From: Cristatella mucedo
Taxonomy: Eukaryota; Bryozoa; Phylactolaemata; Cristatellidae
Assembly: GCA_009760855.2 (NCBI GenBank)
Contig: WPIO01000038.1
Coordinates: 1 to 64,000 of the forward strand
DNA length: 64,000 nucleotides
Direction of reading: 5' to 3'
Position 1 is the stretch's first letter. Every line of letters starts with the position of its first letter. Under the pieces are notes generated by a model. The model was given only the letters and a program-made list of their open reading frames with translations, did not search any database and was not told the origin of the DNA. Positions 11,520 to 23,900 of this stretch are shown here, in pieces. A program made the translations under genes and the position numbers.

Positions 11520-12860
11520 CACGGTCTAGGCCCTGCAGAGCTAAAGCTTATGTCGCCAACGGTCTTTAAGCGGATGAATGGAATAATTAATGTTTTGTCT
11601 ACACCGGACCTGAGGGCCCTAAGAGGCTGAAACTAGTGCTGCAGTTCAGCTAGGTACGAAGGAGCCAAGCCGTGGCCTTGGCCTTGTGGGTCAGCCTAAG
11701 AACTTTGCCCTGTATCAGGTGCTCAACCGGCATCCATCCTAGCTCTTTTAATAAAGGAGGCGTACTAAAACCTCTGAGACTTGAAGACTAGCCGTGCAGC
11801 CATATCCATAGTCAGCTGCAGTGGCCTAGTTGCATTCTTTGGTAGCCCAGACTAAAGGAAATTACAGTAATCAAGCCGAGACAGAACTAGGAGCTAGTTA
11901 AATTTTTTGAAAGCCACTGTGAAACATAGCTCCTAATCTTGGATAGGAATTGGACGTGATGGCTAGATGCAGAAGCTGTCTTCTGAATGAGGCTTCTGAG
12001 AATTTAGGCATCTGTAGAAAACGAACCTAAATTTCGAGCATATGGTTATAGTCGTCCAACAGCAGCACCTATTTGAAGAGCAAAGCCTTTTAATCCAGCG
12101 ACACGTTTAGGGTGTCCTATGAGCAGCACTTCGGTTTAATCGTCATTCAGTTTCAAGAAGTTTTTTGACATATAGGATCGAATGTCGGGAAGGCAAGCAT
12201 ACAATTTATCAGTTGCTGCAGCAGATTCCGACGGTTTGAATGACAAATCCGGTATCGTCCAGCTCAGTATCGTCAGCATACAAGAGATATCCTATTGCAT
12301 GGGCCTTAATCACTTTCCCCAGAGGTTGAGTATAAATGGAGAACAGCAAGGGGTCGATTATGGACCCTTGAGGGACTCCACGGGTGACCCTTCTCGTGTG
12401 TGAGACCTGACCCCCACAAGACACGAGTTGAACACGATCAGACAAGTACGATTTAAACAGGGCCAGTGCCTTATCTGCCAGACCGATCGTTGTTCTCAAT
12501 CGCTCAAGTAGAACATCGTGATCAATGGTGTCGAAGGCAGCCGACTGATCTAGCAGAGCCTGGGCATTGTGATATTCCCGTCATCGTTGCCACGTAGAAT
12601 GTTATTTTTATCGCAGAGGGGAGCAGGCTCAGTGGGGTGTTGCCTCTTAAACCCTGATTGAAATGTTTCTGCCGTTTCATTCTTTTCAATATGTTCAACC
12701 AGCTGCTTAGCAACAATGTTTTCAAAAATCCTTGACAGGAAAGGAAGAAATCAAACTGGGCGATAGTTTGCAAGGACCTACTTATCTAGCCCAGGTTATT
12801 TAACTAACGATTGCCGATTTCAAGGACTCTGGGACTACCGCCTTTCCTAAAGAAGCATTA
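11520..12860 (-). mobile_element. LINE-B, L2/Crack-like RT remnant
   Basis: The minus-strand translation at 12770-12209 gives the RT core. In order these are a damaged PVSFLPFLS region, [47 protein letters not shown] and LLYADDTELD. The catalytic YADD is intact. It is clearly a different family from LINE-A, because the text between motifs differs throughout. The N-terminal part is riddled with stops. The 3' part reaches about 11.5 kb and has no hairpin tail. Confidence 0.8.
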
Positions 12861-13049
12861 AAATCTCGGTTATGGCAGGGCTAAGTTGGTTTGCCTGTGA
12901 AGACCACAGAGAGAGCATACCTACCTTCGGGGTCAGACTCTCTCGCTATAAATATCGGACAAATACTGCCGGTTTACGGCGATTCAGAGCTCAATCTTGT
13001 TGGATAGTTAAATATGTTTCCGCTGGAAACACTCCTCGTCCCACCATTT

Positions 13050-13848
13050 CGTATTAAGTATGATCTCCACTTCAAATTAAGTGGCTAGTCTCAACCTAGA
13101 AATAGTTAGGGAATGAAGGGATCTAAAATTGAGTGACAAGACCTCAATGCCCGTTCACTACTGATAATAATAATACACTTAATAAAGTGCCCTCAGAGAA
13201 CTCAACCTTTTTCCGGGTGCTTTACATTGGCTGCAAAGGAAGCATGATCGATGGTTGGAGAGCCTGCAGGTGAGACAGAAGAAGTGGGCTCGAATAGAAG
13301 ACCACTGCTATATATTAGTGGCCCCCAACTTTCGCATCGTTCTCTCTGGTGAAGGTGGTGCTGGATCCAGTTCAGGGAGAGGCAGTGCGACCAATCGTGC
13401 CCGAGCAGCTGCCGCCATTTTGAAGCACATCGAGCTGTGTCGCTGCCTCCTGCCCAAAACCACCGGTCGTCTGTGGCATTGGGGTTGCGCTGTGCAACAT
13501 CCATCATGTAGAAATATACCTAGCTGGAATAACTTAAATTCTTAGTCTTTATAGCGGCCGGCTTGACGTTTAGTCTCTGTTGCTCTGAACAGTGTACATC
13601 GCCGTCAATTACTCACATGGACATCGTCGAGTGGTCATCGTCCAGGAAAGCTAAATTTCAGCTAAGCGGTTTTGGATTATCGTTCACTCGCTTAACTAGT
13701 AAACAAGCGTTACAGTTTTTGAGAATTCTGCAGGTCGCTGAATAGTCACTACTAATTGTACTAATAGAAAAATTTAAAATCTCGCGAAGTTTTTTAACCA
13801 GAAAATCCAAGCCATTGTCTGTAGATATTTTATCTCTAATAATAATAA
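13050..13848 (-). repeat. Dispersed repeat unit D, copy 1 (right half, about 0.7 kb)
   Basis: Matches 14925-15632 along its whole length. Shared blocks include TCTCGCGAAGTTT, TACCTAGCTGGAATAAC, ACATCGTCGAGTGGTCATCG and AGAAGACCACTGC. Both copies end next to AAT repeats at their high-coordinate end. Copy 1 carries an extra 90 bp LINE-A tail that copy 2 lacks. There are no convincing ORFs, and the family is unknown. Confidence 0.7.
13158..13250 (-). repeat. LINE-A 3' tail module inserted in repeat D
   Basis: On the minus strand, TTTGCAGCCAATGTAAAGCA is followed by GTTCTCTGAGGGCACTTT and then ATT repeats. The paralogous repeat at about 15040 reads straight across the insertion point (CACTAGTGATGGTTGG), so this is a tail-only insertion of about 90 bp. 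Confidence 0.75.
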
Positions 13849-13849
13849 T

Positions 13850-14400
13850 AATAATGGTGGGGGAGTAGATCTGAGAGGTAGGCTGGAGCCAAGGAATGGC
13901 AGGACTGAAAGTGAGCGACAAAACCTTGAAGTTTATTCGTTGCTTCACTGGGAGCCAGTTCAGGTCGGCGAGAAGTGGTTTAATATGGCAACTGTGAGGC
14001 TCAAGATAGACAAGCCTAGGTGCAGTGTTTTGCATCAGTCGTAAGGTTCCGAATGCTGAGGCTGGTAGACCGGCAAGCAGTAGGTTACAGAAGTCAAGAC
14101 GGAATGTCACAAATGCGTGGACCAATTTGGAAGTGTTATCCCTGTCTAGACGAGCCCGAATGTCAACAATTGTGTATTGCTGCAAGTAGTCAGACTTGAC
14201 TGTGGAGCTAAAATGGTAGTCTAATAACACGTTACTTTGAAACGTGACACCTATTGAATAAATTCTGTGCAGATTTAAGAGGATATATGCTGACAGAGCC
14301 GATTTTGAGCGTAAGCTTTTCCAATATTCGAACGGACTTGGTTCGCTAATATTTAGTAAGATGGTTTTGTCATCCTCCAACTTTAAAAAATTGCTGCCAA
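13850..14400 (-). mobile_element. LINE-A C-terminal fragment, 3'-truncated
   Basis: The minus-strand frame 14380-13860 keeps [34 protein letters not shown] and LQPTSQIYSP, then passes directly into (ATT)n and the D repeat. The normal 3' end of LINE-A, including the hairpin tail, is missing. The open frame that continues into the D repeat is fortuitous. Confidence 0.8.
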
Positions 14401-15632
14401 TTATGTGCGGATGTCATCAATCCGTGCAGTAAACAAGCTGAAAGAATTCGATATGCTGGAGGGCTGGGAGGGATCAAAGCATGAACTGATCTACGTCAAT
14501 TTGGTGAAGCAGCATCTGGGCTCCAGCAGCTAGCTTGAAGAAGCCAGACCAGACGTCAGTACTACATGACTAACGGTACAGACTGATGTGCCAATATTCT
14601 GCGAAGTAGCATCCGTACTCCAGCAGCTAGCCACTCACAATCCACAAAATTATTGTCCACATTCTACGACCGGTGCCAGTCGACATCAGGCGATCTACGA
14701 CCGACGCGTCACGAGCTCTTTGAGCAGCTAGATCTCAGAGCAGATCGACGGCAGTGCAGATCTATAAAGTGAAGCATTGCGAGACCTACCAATCTCCGGG
14801 GTCAGATTATGTCACCGTATTTATCCGCTGCATACTGCCTAGTCGGGGTGAGTCGGCACTAGATCTGATTGGATAATTGTTAAGGATGGTGCCATTGAAA
14901 AGCCTTATTTGTCTCCAGTTTTTCACGCGAAGTGTGATTGCCCATTCAAAGTAATTGACCATTCTCAAACTAGGAATACGTAGGGAACGGTGCGACCTAA
15001 ACGTGAGTGGCAAGACAACAATGACTGTCCACTAGTGATGGTTGGACAGCCTTGCAGATGAGATAGAAGACGTGAGTTCGATTAGAAGACCACTGCCATT
15101 CATTAGCTGCTCACCCTGAACTGCTGTCCATGCGAGAGAAGGTGGGGATAGACCCAGTTTGTGGAGAGGCAGTGTGATTAATCTTGCCCGAGTGGCTACC
15201 GCCTTCTTAAAGCCAACCGAGCCTGTTTCACTTACTCCTGCCCTAAAACAACCGGTCGTAGGTAGCATTAGGGTTGCACACTGCAACACTCATCATGTAG
15301 AAACATACCTAGCTGGAATAACCTATATTGTTAGAGCCTTTATAGCGGCAGGCGTGACCTTTGGTCTCCGATGCTCTGGACAGTGTTAATCGTTGTCAAT
15401 CATTCGCATGGATATCGTCGAGTGTTCATCGTCTGGGAAGCTCAGTTTCAGCTAAGAGGTTTAGGTTATCTTTTACTTTCTTATTTAGTAACCAAACATA
15501 TTTCGAAGCGTGATAATTATGCACGTCACTGAATAATCGCTACCAGATTTACCTACAACCGGGAAAATTTAAAATCTCGCGAAGTTTGTCAAAACAGCCA
15601 ATCCCAGCCGTGGTCCGTAGATTTTATTATTA
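14400..15632 (-). repeat. Dispersed repeat unit D, copy 2 (uninterrupted)
   Basis: This copy contains, without the LINE-B or tail insertions, the segments found at 10830-11330 and 12890-13848. It therefore serves as the empty-site reference. It ends at an AT-rich AAT stretch at 15632. No gene was recognised inside. Confidence 0.6.
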
Positions 15633-15639
15633 AAAAAAA

Positions 15640-15740
15640 TAATGTTAATAATAATACATTTTATGAAGCGCCCTTAGAGAACTCAAAATCTTGTTATAGG
15701 TGCTTTACAGTTGCTGCGAAGGAAGCATGATCGAATTATT
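15640..15740 (-). repeat. LINE-A 3' tail module
   Basis: The AATAATACATTTTATGAAGC stretch and CCCTTAGAGAACTCAAAATC lead to GGTGCTTTACAGTTGCTGC on the plus strand. This is the minus-strand hairpin module with its ATT tail. The weak LINE-A 3' UTR similarity continues to about 16 kb. From 16.0 to 16.54 kb I recognise nothing. Confidence 0.65.
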
Positions 15741-16544
15741 AGTAATAGCATGCTCAACAAATAACAAGAATAAAATGGTTAGGGGTACCATGCACAGTGT
15801 TTCTTTTTAAATTTCGACTAGTCAGGAGGTGTCGTGACACAAATCGGCAGTGAGTTACATCCCTTGGGAACACGCAAACTATAGGCCCGGTTTCCAAAGG
15901 ATTCGATGTTTGAACGAGGTATAGGTAAACCGTTAGATTCCGAGAAGCACGTGGTGCGATGCTAGATTTGACTGGTGGGGATTAGGTGTGACAGGTAGCA
16001 TGGAATGATCATAAATCAAAGCATCTAAGATGAAAGCTTGGCATAACGATCTGTGAGCCTAGAAAACCTATTTGTAATTTTTTTTGGAGATGGTATATGC
16101 TTTCCTTCATGATTCTGGATTTATTCTCTCCTGCCGTTAGAATAATATGTCGAGAGAACAAGATCCATGTATCTGTGTCCTTCGGCAGATTTTTCATTAA
16201 ACTGCAAGTCCTTACAATTCACATCTCGTAATATCTAATAGTGATTCCTAGCATAGATCCTCTAAAAGTCTCAAAAGCTCAATCTCAAGAGAGTAGAGGT
16301 CATAAGAGGCGTCTGCAAAGTTCATTTTTGGATCCTTCAGTTTTTCTTGAACTCAGTCAATCTTCCTTAAGATGACGTACCGAAATGGATACACAGCCAA
16401 CAAGCTTATGGTCAAAGTAAAATTTATGAGACTACCAGCTTCACTTCCTGTAACAAGTGGTACACTTGCGTCCTTAGACAGTGGCTCCGAAAAGCCTACA
16501 AGACTGTTTAGTCCTTCATTGATAGCCTTCACTGCCTTATAATA

Positions 16545-17990
16545 ATAATGCACTTGATAACAATGCACTTGATAAAGTGCCCTCTGAGAACTCGATCTCT
16601 TCCGAAGCGCTTTACGTTTGCTGCAAAGGGAAACGCGATTGAACCGTGAGCAATATCATGCTTGCTAAACAAACATGAACAACGTGGATAGGAGTGACAT
16701 GCACAGGGTCAGCATGCATATGTGGTTAGTGGTAGCATGCACAGTGTCAGCACGCATAAGCACCTCAAGGAAGAATCACAGGGACCTACTAAATGCTTTG
16801 CTAAATAGGTGTGTTTTTAGGTTCTTCTTAAATGTGGTCAAGTTGTGGAATTTTCTGACGCAGGTCGGGAGGGAGTTCCAGGCTTTGAGAGCACATGAAC
16901 TAAATGCACGGTCTCCAAAGGGTTTAAGGTTTCTACGAGTTATTGGTAAACTGTTGGATTCCAAAAAGCAGGTGGTACGATGCTTGGCCTGGTGAGGGAG
17001 TAGATCTGAGAGATAGGCTGGAGCCAGAGAATGAAGTGACCTAAAAGTGAGAAATAAAACTTTGAAGTCGATCCGTTGTTTGACTGGTTGCCAGTGCAGG
17101 TCGGCGAGAAGTGGTATGATGTGGCAACTGCGACGCTCACGACAGACAAGCCTAGCTGCAGAAAGTGGCACCAGCTGTAATCGCCTGATTGCACATGCCG
17201 TTCGGCCAGTACGCAGCGACTTACGGAAATCAAGTCGGAATGTCACATGTGCATGGACCGATTTACGCATGGTATCCATATCTAAACAAGCCCGAGTTGT
17301 AGCAATGTTATGTAGCTGAAATGGGCAGATTTGATTGTGGAGCTGATGTGGTCATCTAACGAGAGGTCACTTTAATACATGACATCTAGATTTATAGCTG
17401 ATTCTACATGAGATATGCTGGCAGACCCAATTTTGAGCGTCAGCCTTTTCAATTTCTGAATCACACTGGGTTTGCCCGTAACTAGTAAGTTATTTTTATC
17501 ATCGTTTAGTTTCAGAAAACGTCTGCCATCCATGTGTGGATGTCATCAATACATGCAGCAGGTGAGTTGAGAGAATTCGAGGTGCTCGAAGGCTGGGAGG
17601 GATCAAAGCAAAGGTACAACTGAGTGTCGTCCGCATAGAAGTGAAAGCCTAGCTTGTGCTTGGCAATCACATCAGCAAGAGGGAGAGTATAAACTGTGCA
17701 AAGAACTTTGTGATTGATAGTATCAAAAGCTGCCGAAAGATCGAGCAAAAAGGTAGAGACACTCTACCTATGTCTGCATTCCTAAGTAGGTCGTTGTACA
17801 TCCTAAGCAATGCTACCTCTGTGGAGTGATTAGCTCTAAAGCCGGACTGGAACTTACTAGAAAGCTTTGAGGTTTCAATATATGAGTTCAGCTGGTCTGC
17901 CATGACCCGTTCCAGTGTCTTAGATAGGAATGGTAAAAGGGAGGCTTGGCGGTCGTTTCACTCTTGTACTGCACCTGATTGCAGAGTCAC
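16545..17990 (-). mobile_element. LINE-A copy with deleted palm region
   Basis: From high to low coordinates it reads [34 protein letters not shown], then directly [46 protein letters not shown] and PKAWNSLPTC-like text, and ends with the hairpin tail and an AAT repeat at 16545-16640. About 70 residues between the HKVL and TVYTLPL blocks, including GVPQGS, are missing compared with the 28.8-30.6 kb copy. The YADD box is present. Confidence 0.85.
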
Positions 17991-17999
17991 GTTTAGCAG

Positions 18000-18834
18000 T
18001 GACGGCTAAAACTTTCTTAAGCTCTCCCCACCTCAGATTTGATCTTAAAAAGAATTATTAATGTTCTTTAGTGTTACAAAAAGGTAATGACAATGGAATC
18101 TTTAATTCAAGAATTCGTTCCTGCCTGGTTCAAGCTGTGGTGATCATAATTTACAAAAGTTGCCTTCTTAGTTATCGCAAGTTTTCTCTTTTTGACATCT
18201 GACAAGTGACCAGACAAGACGGCTGCGTTTTTGTAGCACAGCCAGTTAAGTAAGCCTAGCAAATATGGTCTAATAGCAAGTCGGTGTTCATCCACGGCAC
18301 GTTGGCTCGACTTTGAAGCTGCCTAAAAGGCCGGGCTCGCCATCGGTGCTACTCAGCCTACCTTTGGAATGCAGAACGGTGCGAGCGGACGGGGAGGGCA
18401 GTTCAAATGCGGACGGATGGGTGAATGGCCTTTTGCTTGTTGCACTGCGAGCGCCAGCCGAATACACGCTGGTTTAAGCCGTTTTGGTGTTTCAGCTTTG
18501 TTGCGTGTGCGCCACCAGCGGGTCAAGCTAAAGCGTGTAAGGTCTAAGTCGGCAAGCGTGCTAGTGAGCTAGCTCAGTCAGCAATAGTTAGGTCAATAGA
18601 TACAAAGGCTATTCTCATATGAATTTCCTTTTTAAATATGCACAATCTATTTAGCTTTTTTAGCACAAATCTGGCCATAGCGCCCAGGGAGGCTAGCCCC
18701 TCCGCCCATACGTTGCTACTACTCTGACGTATTAGAACAAATTGGAAGTCTCTCTGCAAGTCCGTCGTGTCTCTCTACAATCGGGCGCTCTTTCCCATCT
18801 CACTCCCGAATATCTTTCTTTTCAATTTGTACTT
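18000..18834. other. Unassigned interval
   Basis: I see no convincing coding region, RNA gene or repeat here. Short frames on both strands lack recognisable motifs. Confidence 0.5.
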
Positions 18835-19345
18835 TTAGGTCCCTTCATTCTATGGCTCCAGCCTATCTGTCAGATATACTACCCCATCAGGCCAAGCATC
18901 GTACCACCTGCTTCTCGGAATCCAGCAGTCTAGAAATACCTCATACAAACCTTAAATCCTTTGGAGACCGTGCATTTAGTTCGTATGCTCCCAAAGCCTG
19001 GAACTCCCTCCCGACCTGCGTCAGAACATCCCCTGACCTGACCACATTTAAAAGGAACCTAAAAACACTTATTTAGGACAGCATTTAGTGGGTCCCTGTG
19101 ATTCGTCTTTGATGTGCTTATGCGTGCTGACACTGTGCATGCTGCCACTAACCACATTTGCATGCTGACCCTGTGCATGTCACCCCTAACCATATTATTC
19201 ATCTCGTTTGTTTTTCAAGCATGATTTTACTTACCATTCAATTGCATTTCACTTTACAGCAAATGTAAAGCGCCTAGAGAGAGATTGAGTTCTCTGAGGG
19301 CGCTTTATCAAGTGAATTATTATAATTATTATTATTACTTCTTAT
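18835..19345 (+). mobile_element. LINE-A 3' end with complete hairpin tail
   Basis: The plus frame gives [39 protein letters not shown] and AWNSLPTCVRTSPDLTTF, followed by a stop. The 3' UTR follows with the repeated GCATGCTGACCCTGTGCATG stretch. The tail is AAATGTAAAGCGCCTAGAGA then GAGGGCGCTTTATC, and ATT repeats follow. This is the clearest example of an intact LINE-A 3' end. Confidence 0.85.
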
Positions 19346-20056
19346 TCTCCCTGTCTTTATCTAAGCTCTGCTGCTCTCTATCTCTCTCGTCCTCGTCTCC
19401 CATCTCCATCCTCTCGCCCACTTCTTTCTCTCTATTTCTCAGTCTAGCACCCCATCATTTTCGCTCTGTTTCCCATTCACTAACTGACCCACTCTCTCTG
19501 TGTGAACGTATAGATCAAGGTCACTTTAAGGTGACCACACAAAGACTCCTCCTTTATGGCTGGGGGAGTTTCCCAGTCAGCTCTAGGGACGCGGTTGGCC
19601 AAACATCGCTGGAAAACCCGCCCCGTATCGAGCGAAACCCCACAAAGTTCGGCACCTCATCCGGACCCATAGCAATTGCTTGTTTTGTGGGCCCCGTTTA
19701 CAACCACCTGGAAGCGATCGATACATAAGACAGCTCTTTCACGTTGACTACAGGGATTCTCTGTTTAACAATATGGCGCTACGCTCGAATGACGGAAAGT
19801 GAGCGAAAAGTGAAAGCGAGTCTGCCTTAAGCAATTGCTAGGCTACATGCGTGTAGAAAGATTGAAAGACGGGGCTTGACTACTCCGCCAATGCTGTATG
19901 TGCTCGCGAGAGAGAAAGAGAGAGTCAAAAAACCCAGCAAGCAAGCAAAGATCCGGACTAACAGCTAGCAGGTTGCTGGAAAAAGTCGAGCGAGAGGACG
20001 TAATCCAAGTCGAGTCTCAAAAGTCTCTATGTCGTTAACTCCAAGTGGCTGATGTT
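19346..20056. other. Unassigned interval, CT-rich start
   Basis: 19350-19510 is a degenerate CT-rich tract. The remainder lies just 3' of the GNAT gene on its strand and may be its 3' UTR and downstream DNA. I did not find a clear AATAAA close to the stop codon. Confidence 0.4.
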
Positions 20057-20901
20057 TCAGGCGAACGACGCATTCTCGGTTGCGATCGAGTAGATCTTCT
20101 GCAGTGGAAGAACTACCTCGGCCCTAGTGTACTGGCGCTGAGTCGTGTAAAGGATTGGCAAGCCGGCACTCTCAGCAAGCTCTACGGCGGCTGCGTTTAA
20201 AGCAGGCACCGTGTAGCACAGCGCCTCGCCGTTAACTATCCGAGCTGACAAAGAAAGGAAGATAAGTTCGGCCACTTGGGCGTCGTCAGCATAGAGCGGC
20301 GCGATTTGGTAGCAATTGAACCCCCTGTGCAGCGTGCCGTAGCCGACGATCGCACCGCGGCACTTCGCCACCAGTGTATGGCTTTCCGGTAGGCCTGTGT
20401 ACAGCGTCACAATAGCGTCACGTCGCGCAGCGTTCACTTCGGCATCGTAGCAGAGCAGCTCGTCCGTCGGCTCATGCACCGCGATCACTTCGGCTCTTCC
20501 AACGGCGGCCCAAGGCAGGACGGCGAGACGGGAGGCGAGGGCCGCTTCGTTCACTCGGCCGCAGAAGGCAAGAATTCGGAAGGACGGATTTCTGAAACCG
20601 TTCCGTAGGTTCAATGCGACGAGGTGCTTCATTGAGTTGACGCCAAAGTTGGCGTCGGTAAAGTGTGACCGGCACGCCTCCATTAGGCGCGTGCCGACGC
20701 CTAAAAGACAGATCGTGAGTGCGTGCAAGAAAGTCTGTGGGAGAGAGTCGTGTCAGAGTGCGAGCGAAGCGAGCGAGACAGACTCCATCCATTGACCACC
20801 GGCAATGGCGGAAGCTGTGAGCAGGACTCGGCAGATTTGGTGACTTGCAACTTCCTGTGGTGACTACGATATAGCGAGGGAAAGTTAGACAGAGAGTGAA
20901 C

Positions 20902-20979
<78 letters not shown>

Positions 20980-23900
20980 CTTTAGCTCGTTATTCGTTGA
21001 TCAACTGACAGATTGATTTATTGTACCTATATCAGCTCGGATGAAATATGGCTGAACCTTTATGATTTGCATAACGTTAAGATACCGGATGCTTGCTGGC
21101 GTGCGAGTCGTAATAGTCTTAGCTAGCGGAAAGCGAGACCCTCTCGGCAGCGTTGTGGTACCGTGACGGTGTCTGTGCCGCCAGCAGAGCCTGAGGCGGC
21201 TGGAAAGCTGCTCCGACTGCTGCTAACGAGACACCCGGGCAATCATGCCTGGAGCGTACTCGAGGCCTGTAGCATAACCTTGTCACCAGCAGCCCTTTGA
21301 ACAAGTTGTGAGCCGTGAGCCGGCGAGGGGTTCGACGCTTCAAGGCGGACGTGCTCAAGCAAGTGGCATTCGCGGACAGGGCGATCGTCGGTGGCGGGGG
21401 CGTTCATCGGTGCCAAATTGCGATCGCCCGTCGGCGAGCCCATCACCTCGCCGTGCCGTCCCAGAGCAGGTCGTGTAAGTGCCCACATTGTAGCTCGCGA
21501 TGCTCGTCCAGGGGCACGGAATTAGCGACTTGATGCGTGATTAGGACCGTCCTCTCGACCTTCACCTGCATTCTAGGAGGTAGACGGGCTGGCGAGCCCT
21601 CAAACTGTGTAGGCAGGAGCCTTTGCCGAACGAAGGTAGTGGCACGCATTGACGCCTTCGCCTAGCGGCGGAGCCCTGCCTTAGGTAAATGTTTGGCGTC
21701 TGTCGTTCAGCGGTGTCCTGGCTACAGATGGAATAGAGAGCGGTGTCCTGGCAAGAGAATGCGGGTGTGAAAGTGAGCCTACGCAGGTGGCCATGAGAGT
21801 AAACTCGGGCACCGGAAGAGGAGAGAACGAGTGGTGTCCACTGATATGCATCTTTCCGACGGAAGTGCCGCTAAAGTGAGCCCCGCTTCAGAAACCATCA
21901 GCAGTGTCGCCATTTTGAGCTGTTTGTGGTTTATGGGTCAATAGCATTAACTGCGATGTTATCCCTCCTGCGGCCGATTTATGGTCTGAAGTGATTTATG
22001 GGCCAACGGAGATGGTGATTCTACCGTCGGTTTATGGGCTGTGGTGATTTATGGCAATCACATTACAAAAAAGGGCAACAGAGGCCCGAGTACGCCATTG
22101 AGGACGTTGAGGATGGTGGTGTAGCCCGCTGCAGCGTCCGTGTAAATAAATGTCTTTGAGCCCGCTTCTGTGTTGTCCGTGATGCAGCGTACCTACCGTT
22201 AGGGAGATTGACACAATACAAGCTATTTCGGTAGAAGCAGGAGAGTGGACTTCGCCAAGTGATGATGCTGGAATACTAACTTGTCGGGGACGACTTCGTA
22301 AGCTGGCATCTCGATTCGAAGCGGAGGCTCAACGAAATATGTCGATCTAGCTTTGTGGGACGCATGTAATTGTTTTCCTGGCCATTAACATTTCCTGGTC
22401 ATTAACGTTCCGTATCTATTAACGTTCGCTGCGAGCCTTCCTGACTCGGTGCAAGAGGACTACGCCTGGCTGCGTGCAACACTTGTGAAGGCGTTCCCAA
22501 GCCCTGAAGGTGGGGAGTGGCTTCGGTGGTCGGACTTGCAGAGTGACAGACAGGTGCAGATGATAGCACAGCATCCGTAGGAGGTGGATTCCGCTAAACC
22601 GCCACTGCTGTGGTCATATAAGATAAATATCGGTCGGACTGAGGAGGCTGACAGAAGCTGCCGGAAGTGCAGCAGCAATCGCCGGCGATGTGCAGGGCGA
22701 CGAAAGCAGAACCAGCAGAGAGCCGGTGGAGCCCACACAGACGTAGACAGATCCGGCAGAGCCTGCAAAGACAGCGGCATAGCCAGCGGAGACCGAGTTC
22801 ACGTGCGAGACGGAGGCATCCAGCAGAGAGAAGGCAGCGTCTACCAGAGAGTTGGCTGTGTCTAACAGAGAAGCGATGGCGTTCGTCAGAGAGGTGGTGG
22901 CGGCAGTGAAGGCACTAGTAGAGAGCGAGACATCAGCGGTGGCCAGCGAGTCAGTACAAATGACACCGAAATAGACGGCGATAGGGAGAGAAGCATTAGC
23001 GTCGGCGGAAGTGCGTAAAGCGCCCGCTATGAAGGCGGGAGAGACGCTCGCCACGAAGGTGTGCGAGATGCTCGCCATGCAGTCGGAGACAAAGGCCGAG
23101 CAGTGGCAGCAACAGATGGTGGCGCACAGAGTGGTAGCCTCGATTTCCAAACCACTGGCGGTGGAGACGCGCAAGATGCCAGCAGAAGAAGTGAGCGAGA
23201 CACTGACAGGAACGACCAGTGATTCGGAGCAAGACTTTGAGGTGACTGGAGGGCTGCGACACGGGGTTAGGTTGCGACGAGCCGCTGGGCTATGAAGAGG
23301 CTCAGGCCATAGAAGCTTCGGAGGCCAACGAGCCAACGTTTGCCTCGGTGCCGTTAACTTTAGAGGCAGTCGTCAAGTACCCGAGGTTTGAGGCATCTCC
23401 CTCACGTTTGACGAGCGAGGCTACACTGATTGCAGTATAAAAGATAATACATACGGCTAATAATAGGATAATAGATACGGCTGACAATAACGAGATAGCA
23501 GCAGTTGTTCTGTGAATGGCAGGAAATCTTTAAAAACCATGCTTTTATTTCGTATGCATCCAAAGACTGGAACTTGCTCCCAACTTGTACTACGATATCC
23601 CCTGAATTGAGTACATTTAAAAAGAAAGTCCCTGTGATTCGTTCTTTATGTGCTTATGCGTACTGACACCGTGCAGGCTGCTTCTAACCGCACTTGCATG
23701 CTGACCCTGTGTGTGTCAGTTTTTTTATTGCTGTCCCCATGTGCCTCACGGTGGCATCCTGGAAAACCATTGTCACCTGGCGATTCCATCGGCGATTGCT
23801 GATGCTGTATCTGGTCCCGTCTGTCGCCACCCTCTATTCGACGAGCGTTTACTAACTCAGCGTTCAGCAGCCGCGCTTTACCCACAGAGCCAGTGATGTT

